Shown here piece after piece: positions 43,776 to 54,756 of a stretch of DNA of 64,000 nucleotides. A program made the translations under genes and the position numbers. Under the pieces are notes generated by a model. The model was not told where the DNA came from and searched no databases. It saw only the letters and a program-made list of their open reading frames with translations. Within the stretch, counting starts at the first letter, position 1; every line of letters begins with the position of its first letter. This stretch comes from Apostichopus japonicus (Eukaryota; Echinodermata; Holothuroidea; Aspidochirotida; Stichopodidae): positions 18,878,054 to 18,942,053 of the forward strand of contig NC_092562.1 in assembly GCF_037975245.1 (NCBI RefSeq), given 5' to 3'.

Positions 43776-46700
43776 CAGCCCAAGGAACCGCTCATGGCGA
43801 CCCTTGACGCCCTGTCTTGATTCAACCCATATATTTATACACTTGTATTGTGTGTAGGGCTGTCATCACACATTTTACTTGTTCTCAAAGAAAGACCCAT
43901 CATCTTAAATACCGGGATAGAAACTTCAGGACATTTCCACTCTAAATTCACCTCAGAAAAATTGTGTCAGAGTTACGATGCTTTGAAATCACAAGCGAGC
44001 AAAAAATATTGATGCAAATGGGAGTTGTTAAGAAATGAACCGGGTAAACTCACTTTGATTTGTTTATCCGTAGCACAGGTACAGAGCCCTCCCAGATTAT
44101 GAACCACACCGGTCAGTTTGCCACTGTGCCCCGAGTCATAAGTCTGGAGGAAGAGAAATTTCAAACATGTAATCAGCTTTTAAGGTTGTTACTACACCAC
44201 TCACAAGCCGAATGGTTTGTAACTTACACTGCACGTTGGGTAACCACCCAATTTAGTTTAAGCTCATTTAGATATTACATTTCAGATGGGAAGACAGTGA
44301 ATTTCTCCTAGTTGAAATACCCCCCTCGCCCCTTCCCCCTACCCCCTCACTTTGGCTAGCCAATGGTTCAAATGCACGACCTCCTCCCAGATGCAAGGTT
44401 CAATTGCTTCAAACTCCACCTCCTTTTATCTACTGAGTCACTAGACCCGTAGCACTGGCAGTTACAGACAGATGAGGATTCAAACTACTCACCTTCACGA
44501 CATCAAAGAGACCGTCATTTGGATACGTCACCTTCAGCTGTCCACTCTTGTGGCCGGTCCACAATTGGTTATAACCATAGGAGAGAGACATTGGAAAACT
44601 TTTGAACTGTTCAATTAAAAAGAGAGGGGGAAAAACATGACTTTAAATAAATATTTGAATTTTTGTGTGAGAAACAGTCAACGTTGGAAAAAGAAAATAA
44701 TTGAGTAACAGGCTAACAGTACAGTTTGGCTGTCACATTGGTGAGAATTTGATAAATTGCATGGTAAAGGCTCATTGGTCGACAGAAGCAACTAGTTAGC
44801 TCCTCAGAAGCAACATTTTAATCAACAAGGACACTACTTTGCTCAAGCATTATAAAGCTGAGGCAAGACAAAAAACAAACTTAAAACATTTTATATAGTT
44901 ATAACTAATGAATCTTTCTTAGATTTAAAATTAATGTGTAAAAATGTTGTATTACCATTGATTGCCCGCCCAATACTTTTTTTTAAGTTTAATACTTGTA
45001 TACTATAGTTAGCTATTGTTATATCCCAGCATGCCCTTTGCACTTTCAATCAGTGCTTACCCGATGTTCAATCAACACTTTGTCAGCTCTGCGGTCGAAT
45101 ACTTTGAGAGACTGGTCTTCACTTCCCGAGATCATGTACTTGTCGTCTGCTGCCAGGCAGAGGACAGGGCCGCGATGTAGAAACCACTTGGTGACGCTTC
45201 TACAGCTATCTGTTGGTAGCGACAAAGACAGTAATAGCATATAGTAAAACCAAAATAAAATAAAACTGTTAGCAAACTGCTTATCCACTAAAGAGCCTGC
45301 GTAGGAGATGGAGAGAAGAAAGAAAGAAACCAACAGGGGAAGAGGAGAGGTAGGAGATACTAAATTTTCTTCTGTTCCCCCTCCTTCTCCCCTTGTCACC
45401 CCCCCCCCCCCCTTTCGCTCCTCTTCTCATAGCTCTCTTCCACCCTTTTTTCTCCACACCTTTCTGTCTGTCCTTCTCCAGTTTATTCCCTACCACCTTC
45501 CCTTAATCCTCTCTTTGTCCCTCCATTGTTTATCTCCTACCTCTCCTCTTGCTCTGTTGGTTTCTTTCTTTCTTCTCTCCATCCCTTGTCTACTAATCCC
45601 CTTACATCTATCTCTTTGTGTTCACCATGCTCATTAACCTGCCTGTTTTCTGTGCATGTTTTTGTCCCTTCTGTTACTGTTACTTGTCATTTAGCCTCTG
45701 AAGAAAGATCCTGCTAGGATCGAAACGTAAGGCCAACTTACTTTTACACATATAGTAAAACAACAGAACTGCATGGCAAAAGTGAGGGAGGGAGCATGGG
45801 AGGGAGGGAGTGAGCAGGGGAGGGAGGGAGTGAGCAGGGGAGGGAGGGAGTGAGCAGGGGAGGGAGGGAGTGAGCAGGGGAGGGAGGGAGTGAGCAGGGG
45901 AGGGAGGGAGTGAGCAGGGGAGGGAGGGAGTGAGCAGGGGAGGGAGGGAGTGAGCAGGGGAGGGAGGGAGTGAGCAGGGGAGGGAGGGAGTGAGCAGGGG
46001 AGGGAGGGAGTGAGCAGGGGAGGGAGGGAGTGAGCAGGGGAGGGAGTGAGCAGGGGAGGGAGGGAGTGAGCAGGGGAGGGAGGGAGTGAGCAGGGGAGGG
46101 AGGTGCTATAGTTCAGAAGTGAAGGCTCTATACAGATATTGATAATGATTCAACAGACTGACACTGCACAAGAAAAATCAACATGAAATTTGTTAATCGT
46201 TTGCGATATTCTCTCTGCGAGCAGTCTCACCCCTTGGATCATATGCATAGATCCTTTTATCATACGAGCCGGCGATGATGAGGTCGTCAAGAAAGACAGA
46301 ACAGAGGAAAGCAGATGGCCCCCTGATGAAGACGAACGAGAGAGACAAAGATGGAGAATTAAAACTTGTCATATTTATAGACAAAACCTATTCCTCAATA
46401 ATTTACTTAATATCTCTTAAAAACACTTAAAAGAACAAATCAACAAATCTGTATCATAGCGCTATGGAATGTGGTAACCAGCTGCGAGATTATTATCGAG
46501 AGTGTAAAATATATGACTGTTCAAAGATCAACAAAAATGATTGGCTAATCAAATTTGATAAGTTATAAAAGATGTGAATACCAAAGAGTCAGTAGAGTTG
46601 AAACCATTTGGGTAACCCTTGTCCTTCTGGCCCCACCCCCGCCTCCACCCCCGACATTCCCCCCTTTCTGTTTTAGTTACAGTGAAATTGGTTCTTGCTG

Positions 46701-49627
46701 GAAAATATGATGCCGATATCGACGTTGTGACCAGAAAACTGAGCAAGAAAACAGTACCCAGAACATGTGGAGCAGTAAAACTCAGTTAGTAGAGAGGATA
46801 GAACTTGTCGACCTGAGGGCGCTGGTAACATCTACACTATTTATAGAAGTTGTCTTTATCCTTTAAAGAAAGTAAGAAAGCAAAAAACATAATCCTCACT
46901 TGAGCTTATGGAGTTCCGTTAATTCGGTATTTATGTCCCAGATCTTGAGGTAGCAATCCCAGGAGGATGAGCAGAGTTTGTTTCCATTGGATGATATGTG
47001 CCATATCCAACCCTAGAATAGAACCAGAAAGCCAACAGGTTTTAGTGAGTTCCTCGCCAGATTTTATAGGAGAACCTTCAATGGGTAGATGCACGCATGA
47101 TTTTCAACTTTCGTTGATTTGCTACGAGCAAGGATACGAGCACTGATAAAGAACCTACATGTATCAAAATACAAAGTGCATCCAGATTTTATATTTTAGT
47201 GACCATATTTAGAAGGTTTGGGCCCATTATTGACCTCATATGACCTCAGAAAGGGGGTTCTACGTACATAACAAACCTGCAGTTCTTGAAGTTTGATTTC
47301 AGAAAACTGCTGCTATGGAGCTCACTAGATGGACTGCTTGTTATTAACCTAATTAGTCCAGTAATTTAGATTAATGAGCCTCAGATGTTAAACAGGTAAA
47401 TTTGTTTCTAAAGACCTGAAAAAGGATATTACAATGCAATCTGCACTGTTGATAGTTCTTTCATGACTGTCTGCACGGCCATAAAAAAAAATATAAAAAA
47501 AAGTGCTCAAAAAAACTACACTCTAGCAAATCATGATTTGATTGTCACACCTTATGAGCTATTGCAGAAGCAACTTTAGATGCATTGATGGACTCCTCCC
47601 GGTTTTCTGCATCAAGCTTGGCCAGGTCCCACATCTGGATGGAACGGTCCCTGGAGCCGGAATAACAATACCTTCCACCCTGTAAAGAGCGATACGGAAA
47701 AGACATGGCTTCTGAAGCTGATCAAACTTTTATCAAGTACAGGTGCAAATATTACATTATCAATAATCCAATACTTAAATCAGACTTCATCACAGTTAAT
47801 AGAAAACCAGCAACTTCAAAAACATTCATGTGCATATTTTGAGCAATGTATTGGCTATTCTGAACATAAAGCAATTTTGTCGGTTGCCAAAGAAAATGAT
47901 TGCCTGCATTCCAAACCAGTAGCACAAAAAAAAAACCACAGCATGTCACATGCGCTTCATTTATTGGACTTTAAGTCAAATGTAAATTATGAGACCATCT
48001 CTTTATACAGTCCCTGTGCGACAGAACTGGGGAACCTGTCTGCATTGAAAACCAAAGCGTACACCTAGGAATATGTATCTCAGCAATGGAGGCTCTACGT
48101 TATTTATTACAAAATTGATCACCCACATATATGATAGACCCCATTTAGTCAATCAAACCCCTTCAACTGACCTAATTATAAAGGTCAATATATGCCAAAA
48201 GAAATTGATGTAATTTTTGTAAATGTTGTTATTGTGCTTCCTGGATTGCAAGTTCTGCTTTTTTCCCAATGTTGTAAATGGTTTTGCATTTTGAAATTCT
48301 ATTTACGGTCAACAGAAATTCAAAACATTAAGAACACATTCAAAGATCATACAGGCAAAGTCAAACAGGCCAACAGCAAGATATTTTCATGTCATTGTAA
48401 CTCGGGATGGCATGTATATGCAGTGATTACTGGCACAATGTTCCCTTCTTTTTGATCAGGTAACATTCGTTTTACGTGCCTACTGTATTTCTCCACAACT
48501 TTGATTACAATTAGTTCTCACCTCTGTTAAATGTACACAATCCACAGCTGCATAATGAGCTTCAGTCAAGGTGAAATGTTCTACAGTTTCTGTGTTGGTC
48601 CATAGATTGTGAAATTCTTCCCTCTGAATGCATGCTAATGGCCAGTCTAGATCTTCATCCTCTGTGAAAAGAAGGAGAAGAAAAGAATATGAAAACTTAA
48701 AGAAATTACAACATCTCTTAAAGGAAACAATAAACACTGCAGAGTTCGAGGGTTTCGGAAATTGGGGAAGTTGCAAAATATCTAATACCGACTCAGAATT
48801 AACGCACTTCATAGTCATGAATATTCACGAATTCAGTATTTATCCAAAAAGAAAGGCCAAAGCTATTGCACAGTTGTATGAGCTCTTGGGGAAGAAAGAA
48901 AAACATTAAGAGTTTTCGACAGAGCTCATTCATACAGGTTTCAATATGAATGAGCTCTGTCGAAAACTCTTAATGTTTTTTGTTAAAACATTTAGTCAAA
49001 TCTAGATACTGTATTCCCATATTGTCAGAGTGCCTGGTCGAAAATTAATTATTAAATGCCTCAGTGAGGTCGAAAAGTGATGACGGTGACATGCAAGGTG
49101 CTGTACAGTCAATATTCAACAAAGGTTTATCCAATTTTGGGGTGTGGTCGTTTAACAGTGTTTATTCTCAGTCCATACTGTCCATAATATTCACCAAAAA
49201 AATAAAACCTGCCAAGTAGTAGATGAATTTTTCCTAGTCTCTTACCAGGAAATACTGGGTAACTTTTCTCTGATAGCTTCACAACCCTTAACCTCCATGT
49301 GGTGGTATCCTTCAAAAGGTGATAGAATGTTTTACAAACCAGGCTCAAACGGGTCAATACAAATCTTGCGTCTAGATATCCCAGTATGCAATGCACTATT
49401 TCTGGTGGTAGGTTGCTGAGCTGTCCTAGGTCGTACTCAAAACTTTCATAGTCGCTATGGTCGGACGAGCTGTTCAGATCCGAACATGTGGATACATCCT
49501 TAGAATTGTTGAGATCAATTCCCGCCGTTTTAGACGTAATCGGAGATAGGGAGTCACCAACCGAGGGTTCAGGAAGTTCAGAGGATGGGGATTTGTCGGT
49601 TGTTGCCATTTTCCCAGCTTCCTCCAT
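42850..49627 (-). CDS. FBXW9: FBXW9-like F-box/WD40 protein, complete coding region, 9 exons
   Basis: Nine exons join in frame to 453 codons, very near the size of human FBXW9. An acidic/serine-rich N-terminal region (1-68) is followed by an F-box (about 70-115, LSNLPPEIVHCILGYLDARFV and LSLVCKTFYHLL). Then comes the FBXW9-type bridge DLDWPLACIQREEF (about 131-144) and WD40 blades with GSRDRSIQMWDL, SSSWDCYLKIWDI, GSYDKRIYAYDP, GSEDQSLKVFDR and SAGGDVSIGIWRP. Known family role: the F-box binds SKP1 in an SCF ubiquitin ligase and the propeller holds the substrate. Targets cannot be inferred. The gene converges with the PGAP6-like gene and diverges from the transportin gene. Confidence 0.94.
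43747..43770. repeat. Long poly-T run
   Basis: An uninterrupted T tract in intron 8 of the FBXW9 gene. It reads as poly-A on the gene's strand and could be the A-tail of an old retro-insertion. Confidence 0.8.
44054..44143 (-). CDS. FBXW9: FBXW9 exon 8
   Basis: 90 nt in phase 0-0, acceptor ttcctccag, donor AAA|gtgagt. It encodes HSGKLTGVVHNLGGLCTC and ATDKQIK. Confidence 0.9.
44493..44606 (-). CDS. FBXW9: FBXW9 exon 7
   Basis: 114 nt in phase 0-0, acceptor attgaacag, donor AAG|gtgagt. It encodes LSYGYNQLWTGHKSGQLKVT. Confidence 0.9.
45061..45209 (-). CDS. FBXW9: FBXW9 exon 6
   Basis: 149 nt, acceptor ctaccaacag, donor CGG|gtaagc, phase 1 to 0. It encodes FLHRGPVLCLAADDKYMISG and EDQSLKVFDRRADKV. 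Confidence 0.94.
45251..45748. mobile_element. Insertion with 13-bp target duplication and internal inverted repeat
   Basis: CATATAGTAAAAC is present at 45238-45250 and again at 45749-45761, exactly flanking the segment. Inside, about 54-bp arms (45306-45359 and 45531-45585) are inverse with only a few mismatches. The right end holds CTGAAGA, GATCC-loop-GGATC, GAAACGT (45700-45728). That box pair resembles the conserved segment near the ends of Penelope-like retroelements. No coding capacity is left. It lies in FBXW9 intron 5. Confidence 0.65.
45785..46103. repeat. 20-bp G-rich minisatellite, about 15 copies
   Basis: The unit is TGAGCAGGGGAGGGAGGGAG, nearly invariant from about 45801 to 46103, with one unit shortened by four bases near 46040. 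Every unit has three or four G runs separated by single A bases, so one or two units can fold as a G-quadruplex on the plus strand. On the FBXW9 transcript it is C-rich. Confidence 0.95.
46231..46322 (-). CDS. FBXW9: FBXW9 exon 5
   Basis: 92 nt, acceptor cttcatcag, donor G|gtgaga, phase 2 to 1. It encodes LCSVFLDDLIIAGSYDKRIY and AYDPR. Confidence 0.93.
46900..47012 (-). CDS. FBXW9: FBXW9 exon 4
   Basis: 113 nt, acceptor attctag, donor AA|gtgagg, phase 0 to 2. It encodes GWIWHISSNGNKLCSSSWDC and YLKIWDINTEL. Confidence 0.93.
47231..47246 (-). promoter_or_regulatory. Perfect DR4 site in FBXW9 intron 3
   Basis: TGACCT-CATA-TGACCT on the plus strand is AGGTCA-TATG-AGGTCA on the minus strand, an exact DR4. 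Its surroundings do not obviously match the 26-kb element. Function is unknown. Confidence 0.35.
47551..47679 (-). CDS. FBXW9: FBXW9 exon 3
   Basis: 129 nt in phase 0-0, acceptor tctttacag, donor AAG|gtgtga. It encodes GGRYCYSGSRDRSIQMWDLA, a WD blade end. Confidence 0.93.
48522..48661 (-). CDS. FBXW9: FBXW9 exon 2
   Basis: 140 nt, acceptor ccttcttttcacag, donor GAG|gtgaga, phase 1 to 0. It encodes EDEDLDWPLACIQREEFHNL, the bridge diagnostic of FBXW9, and HYAAVDCVHL. Confidence 0.94.
48899..48980. repeat. Perfect 36-bp hairpin in FBXW9 intron 1
   Basis: The arms 48899-48934 and 48945-48980 are exact reverse complements around a 10-nt loop (CAGGTTTCAA). Either strand would fold to an 82-nt stem. 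It could be a fold-back MITE or a small-RNA precursor; the perfect pairing favours a recent element over an animal pre-miRNA. Confidence 0.95.
49246..49627 (-). CDS. FBXW9: FBXW9 exon 1 (start, F-box)
   Basis: The ATG at 49627-49625 begins MEEAGKMATTDK. It encodes 127 codons plus one base, with the F-box at about residues 70-115, donor G|gtaaga. A second in-frame ATG six codons on is an alternative start. Confidence 0.93.
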
Positions 49628-51101
49628 GTTTTAAAAATGAAAAAGTTGTCAAGCCTTCTTAGAAGTTGGTTTTTGTTGAGTGCAGTCTGTTTTTCATAGG
49701 CACCATAAGCAATAATTTTTGTATTCCATATGCAGTGTCGCTATGTTGACCTGCTGTATCAGTGTATTGGTCAGATGTCACAGGTTGGGTAACTTTACCA
49801 TCCCTCTTCCTCTACTGAATTTCAACTCTGAAAGACAAAACAAAAATTCATAGAAGAGCTCCAATCTTTGATTTGGGTTTAAAGGGTGTGAAGACTCGCG
49901 CAAAAAGAAACGTCTAATGCCCGTAATTTGACCTAGTTTCGAATGATGTGTTACAGAAGTGTTAGACACCACCATCGATCCCAGAAAATACACACACACA
50001 GCTTGCTACCATCCGTAATTAGACACAAGTGTACAGTCAGTACATACAGCTGCGGTCAATACCCACAGCACAGTGTACAAACAATACAGCGATGGACATC
50101 TCAGGTCCAGCTAAAGATATCAAGGTACCATTTTGTAGCGACACGAACAAAACGTCACTTGCAAGAAACGGAAAGTTAACTTTTTCAGATGGCCGCACGC
50201 GGTTTTGGGCGAGTCTTCAATGCCTTTAAATTTTGTGTGATTTTCAGGCCTCCAAATTTGGGCTAAATATTTACTGGCAACAATGCCAGTGGATTTAATC
50301 ACTTGCCGGAAGAGAAACGAGGAATTGGACAATTTCTGCTAGTAGACTTGATAAGTTGGTTAACATATCGAGTCAAAGATCAAAGTCATAAATCATAATG
50401 AAATTCTAGGCCTGATATTAACCAAAAACATGTAATATTCACACATAATGGGATAACCCTCAACCCTTCAATACAACTAAGAGATTCATGTGGTAATAAT
50501 AATTCTATTTAGTATTCCAAATGACAGAATTATCTAATACTGTTAAATCCAAGAAAGATTTTTTTTTAATTTAATGCAATGTTTTTGTTTCACTTGCAAA
50601 CCATTTGAGCATATTTTATCATTGTGTAATTTTGGTGGAAGAAATTAGCCTACAGGTAGGTCTATTTTCAAATGACACTGTCAGCTGGAATTTTTATGAT
50701 ATACTTGTTACCTAGGCCTATCCTTACATCATCGTTTCCCTAGGTTACATAATTTTGCAAGATGATTTCTTTTTGACTGAATATTGTGGAAATCACACCT
50801 ACTATGCGTTACAATGGTATTCCCTGCAGTCCCTGCATACATACTGTACCTGTATACTACATACCATCCAATTGTAGTATGATAGATAATACTAGTATTA
50901 CTAGCCTAGTAATAACTAATTCTAAGAAAGGCTTGACGACTAGATATAGGATTAGGAGACGACCAGCTAAGGCTAGGGTAAGGCCTCTACAGTCTTAGTC
51001 TCTTACACTAGAGAAGCCTTACGTTAGGCAGTTTCCAAAATCAAAATATCTAGACCAAATTCGTATTCGATGATGCATATCAAATTTGCCTACCACTCAC
51101 C

Positions 51102-51300
51102 TTGAATTACGATAGCTTGCTATATCTTCACAATCACCAGCTGATGATGTCCGTGCAGCGAAAGAGTTGTTTACTTGGACAGTTTGATCAGACCGCCAAC
51201 ACAAAGCTAAAAAATAATATGTAATATTGACCAGATACCTATATATATAAACTGTTGGATTATATCGGTCAGAATTTTCAAGAAATGTCATTATGTCGTA
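51102..51300 (-). other. Possible 5' non-coding exon of the FBXW9 gene
   Basis: A strong minus-strand donor (CAAG|gtgagt) lies at 51101. A matching acceptor (tgtctttcag) on the minus strand ends at 49828, 200 bases before the FBXW9 start codon. Together they would form a 1.3-kb intron in the 5' UTR. The upper limit of the exon is a guess. Confidence 0.35.
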
Positions 51301-51562
51301 ACCAATCTGTGTGTCAATTAAACTTCTTTCATCGCTTTAGCAAACCCTCCCTTTCCTTTTCTCAAAGTTCCATCGCTTGAGATATATGGGAGATATTATT
51401 TGGACGGCCTTGCATTTGGCTAGCATTCTGCTAGTCTGGTCAGTCCATAAACCATCTAATTGCAGGGCGTCATATGCTATATTTAGTAACGAATATGATT
51501 CATAACTGACACGCTGTTTCAATTTTCGTGGAGGTTTACCAGGGTTGACTCTACTGTCATAT

Positions 51563-51590
51563 CAGGGAGTTGTTATGGAACAACTCCCTG
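51563..51590. repeat. 12-bp stem hairpin, copy 1
   Basis: CAGGGAGTTGTT, loop ATGG, AACAACTCCCTG. Nearly the same hairpin occurs at 55920-55950. The sequence after it (51600-51960) contains two loose 70-bp repeats with TCCG.TACCAAATAA, so it may belong to a larger unclassified element. Confidence 0.85.
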
Positions 51591-52323
51591 GTCATAAACT
51601 GTCAGAAGAAAAAAAACGGGGGCAGTAACTCCAGAAAGGGAATTAACTCCTCTGATCAAACATGTCATATGTCCAATACCAATGCAAGCACATATATATT
51701 ATAGGCCTACTCCGAAATTTGTATTAAATACTTTTATCTGCCACATGTCCGATACCAAATAAGAGAAAATACTATTACTACGAACTGTTATAAATAAGTT
51801 TTATTTGCCAGATATCCGGTACCAAATAAAAGAAAAGGCTATTACACCAATATTGTATAAATTACAAACAGAACAACCAACACCAAAGTTAAAAACAACT
51901 CTCTCTTAGTAGTGGAATATGCCAACCAGGTATGAGAGAGTCGTTAATTCCTGGCCCAGTTATAATGGGATATTCCGGTTGCTGAAGTTCATTGTTTGTC
52001 ACATTTTGGGGGAATTTCCTGCATCTTCAGGTCACTACAACATCCTATAATAATGACATATGTTAAATGCATCTGGCAACGGCAGATAAGTGGAGGGGCT
52101 CTGTCATGATGACATCACAGACTCGCCTATGCTAGATATAATCCACTGTCTGGGGTAAGGTATAGTTTATAAATACATTCAAACAACCAAATATTGGGAA
52201 TCGAAGCACGTTAGCTTCCAACTACTAAGATTGCAGGTAGTGTATACCTCGTCCATATACAATACAGTGTGTTATCATTCATACCGGAATGACATTGTAG
52301 GACGGATCGTTGTGTGTTCTGGA

Positions 52324-52575
52324 CAGTGGCAAACCTAGGATAGTTAGGGGCCCAAGCGGATCCTTCGTCACCCCGTGCAGGGGATGCCGTTCTGGGGTGG
52401 GGTCCATGGGAATTCGACCGGTGTCCCCCTCCTCTTTGATAAATTTTCGTTTATATGTAAAGTGGCTAAGATGCAAAGCAAAAAGCAAAGCTTTGAACTG
52501 ATTAGTTGTTTAGGAATGGTACACGAGGAGGACTGGACTCCCCCCCCCCCCCGGCCTCCCATTAGTACGCTACTG
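52324..52575. mobile_element. Probable degenerate 252-bp hAT-type MITE
   Basis: Starts CAGTGGCAAACC and ends GTACGCTACTG; the inverted ends match only partly. The flanks GTTCTGGA (52316-52323) and GTTCTGAT (52576-52583) share six bases, consistent with a decayed 8-bp target duplication. A C run near the right end is like the other hAT-type elements here. Confidence 0.45.
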
Positions 52576-54756
52576 GTTCTGATTCAAACTACTCTTTTGA
52601 TACTATACATTGGCCCAGTTGCCAACTTGGGCGAATCTAGACGTGGAAAACCGGTTACCAGCTCCTCGAAAGGTTTCGCACCAAAAATTTAGCCACAAAA
52701 TAGAATTTCTTCAACAGAAGCATCCATCACCCTGTAAATAAAGTCATTGAAGTTGCAAGAAATGATTTTATTAGAATTGCAAAGAATATATATATAATTG
52801 TAGAAAGCTCATCTCCCTTATTCTAATAAGCCAACCGCTATCAGCCTCTTTGCAAGTAACACAAAGAGCCATCTTTAAGACATCCTGCTATACAACCAGT
52901 TTCACCTGAATGCTCCTTTTGTTTTTAAATTCATTTTTATAATCGCTGCTTTTTTGTTATCAAATTCGCTGAAGAATTACAATCTTTGTTATGATATTTC
53001 TACCGTCCTTTCAATCATTCTCTAGCCGATGTTTCCTCATTTGTTTCTTCTTTTTTAACATTACTAGCAAGGACTTCCGACCTGCTCAATTTTTATATCG
53101 ATATTAATCGCTTGAATGTATACTGCAATAAACTGAGACAGATTCAAGCAACTCCCTGATAGACGGTATACAAATACATATAGTCGGAAATTTTAGCACT
53201 GACTTCTATCGAGCCGCGCGCGGACATATAAGTTCCTTACATTTTCAAAGTTGGAGTTATACGCACCGCCGCTAGAAATTTCCGAGGGCTTCTATAGTAA
53301 TGATGTCCCAGGCCGCCTTTTCTGTGAAATCCTGGATTCTTCACTGTCTGGCAAACTCGTTTACAACATTCGTAGTGGGCTTTTTTGGGGTATTACCCAT
53401 ATCTCACATCGATATTAATGATAACTCAATACTTAATCCTTACAGAATCAAATGTCAAGTAAAAGTACCTGCTCCTGAAAAAAAATCATTATCATGATGT
53501 GTGAAATTGTCACGAAACTAAAATCAATTTTCGTGACAATAATTAGTCCACAGCTATGGTTTGCACCACAGACTTAGCAAGTTTCGGAAGTATACGAGGA
53601 GTTTGCATTACCAATTCCTCGTCTCATTTCAACACTGGTGTTACTCCTGAACACCTTAGGTGATTAACTGAGTTTACAATGAACTTGGTCATCTTGAGGG
53701 TGAACCAAATTGAAAGATATTCCTGGACCGTCACGATAATCTTCATGTCGGTTTATAATATTGATACTTCTTAAGAAATTAAGTTAATTAACAGTAATCT
53801 CCGAAATTGAGCCGTTTAATTAACACGATGTTCATATTAACATGAAGGTCACGATCAGGCTATACCACGTAATACGGTGGATGAGGTTTGCACGAGCAAC
53901 GAACGTCTCCCACAGGCAGGGGCGGACTCGGTCTTAAAACCGGCTCTGGCATTTTTCATCTAGACCGGCCCATTATTCATTGATGTGTTACTTACATAGT
54001 GATCATGCACCGTCCTGTGGGAGGGGTCTAAGGGGGTGTATCCCTCCCTATTGAGATATTTGTGAAGTTGAGGAATGCCTAGATTCAAAATGGTGCTATA
54101 TTTCTCAGTTTTGTAGGTTACAATAATCCTTTAAAAAAGACCCAAAAATAATTTTCCAGAAGCAACACTTAATTGATTAAACTGAGAAAAGTTAAAAACG
54201 TTAACAAAAATAGACAAATATATATGTTTTAGACTGGATTTTATTTAGTTTTTCAAGCATTTTGTGACAACATGAAAACTATGGAAGTGTCAAGTTTGGC
54301 CAAGATCATTTTTTTTTCCACATACATCAACATGAACACCTCAAGATGTTCGTCGACGAGTAACATTCGTCTAATTTGATAACCAAACACCCTACTGTAT
54401 GTGGGTCATTTTTATTCATACATAATCTCTCAAGAATTAGCTTCTGAGTGATATCCAAATAAACTAAAAAGATTTTAATTTTTATACTTCTTTTTCTAGA
54501 GGACGAGGTGATACATAAAATCTGTATTCTCTGCCAATCCTATGTATATGTCGGAATGCATTGGTCACCAATCTTGTATACCTTGTCATTAAAATATTAG
54601 CACGGACGGGTTGCGAATAGCACGTTCTTTTGTTACGAACTAACCGACTAACTAACATGGTGATTTCATGAGCTGATTCCTACAGTTGAAAATATATTTC
54701 TACACAGCCCGTCTGTATTTTATTAACTACTGTGAAAATGGGAAAAATAGAATTTC

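Noticed and set aside
45308-45637. Proline/serine-rich frames on both strands
   Set aside because: They arise from pyrimidine-rich sequence and the inverted arms of the retro-like insertion within an FBXW9 intron.
45696-45735. Complete hammerhead ribozyme
   Set aside because: The CTGANGA and GAAA boxes and a 5-bp stem are present, but stem II does not start directly at the core, and no cleavage-site helix could be assembled. The flanking GCCT/AGGC pair does not fit hammerhead topology.
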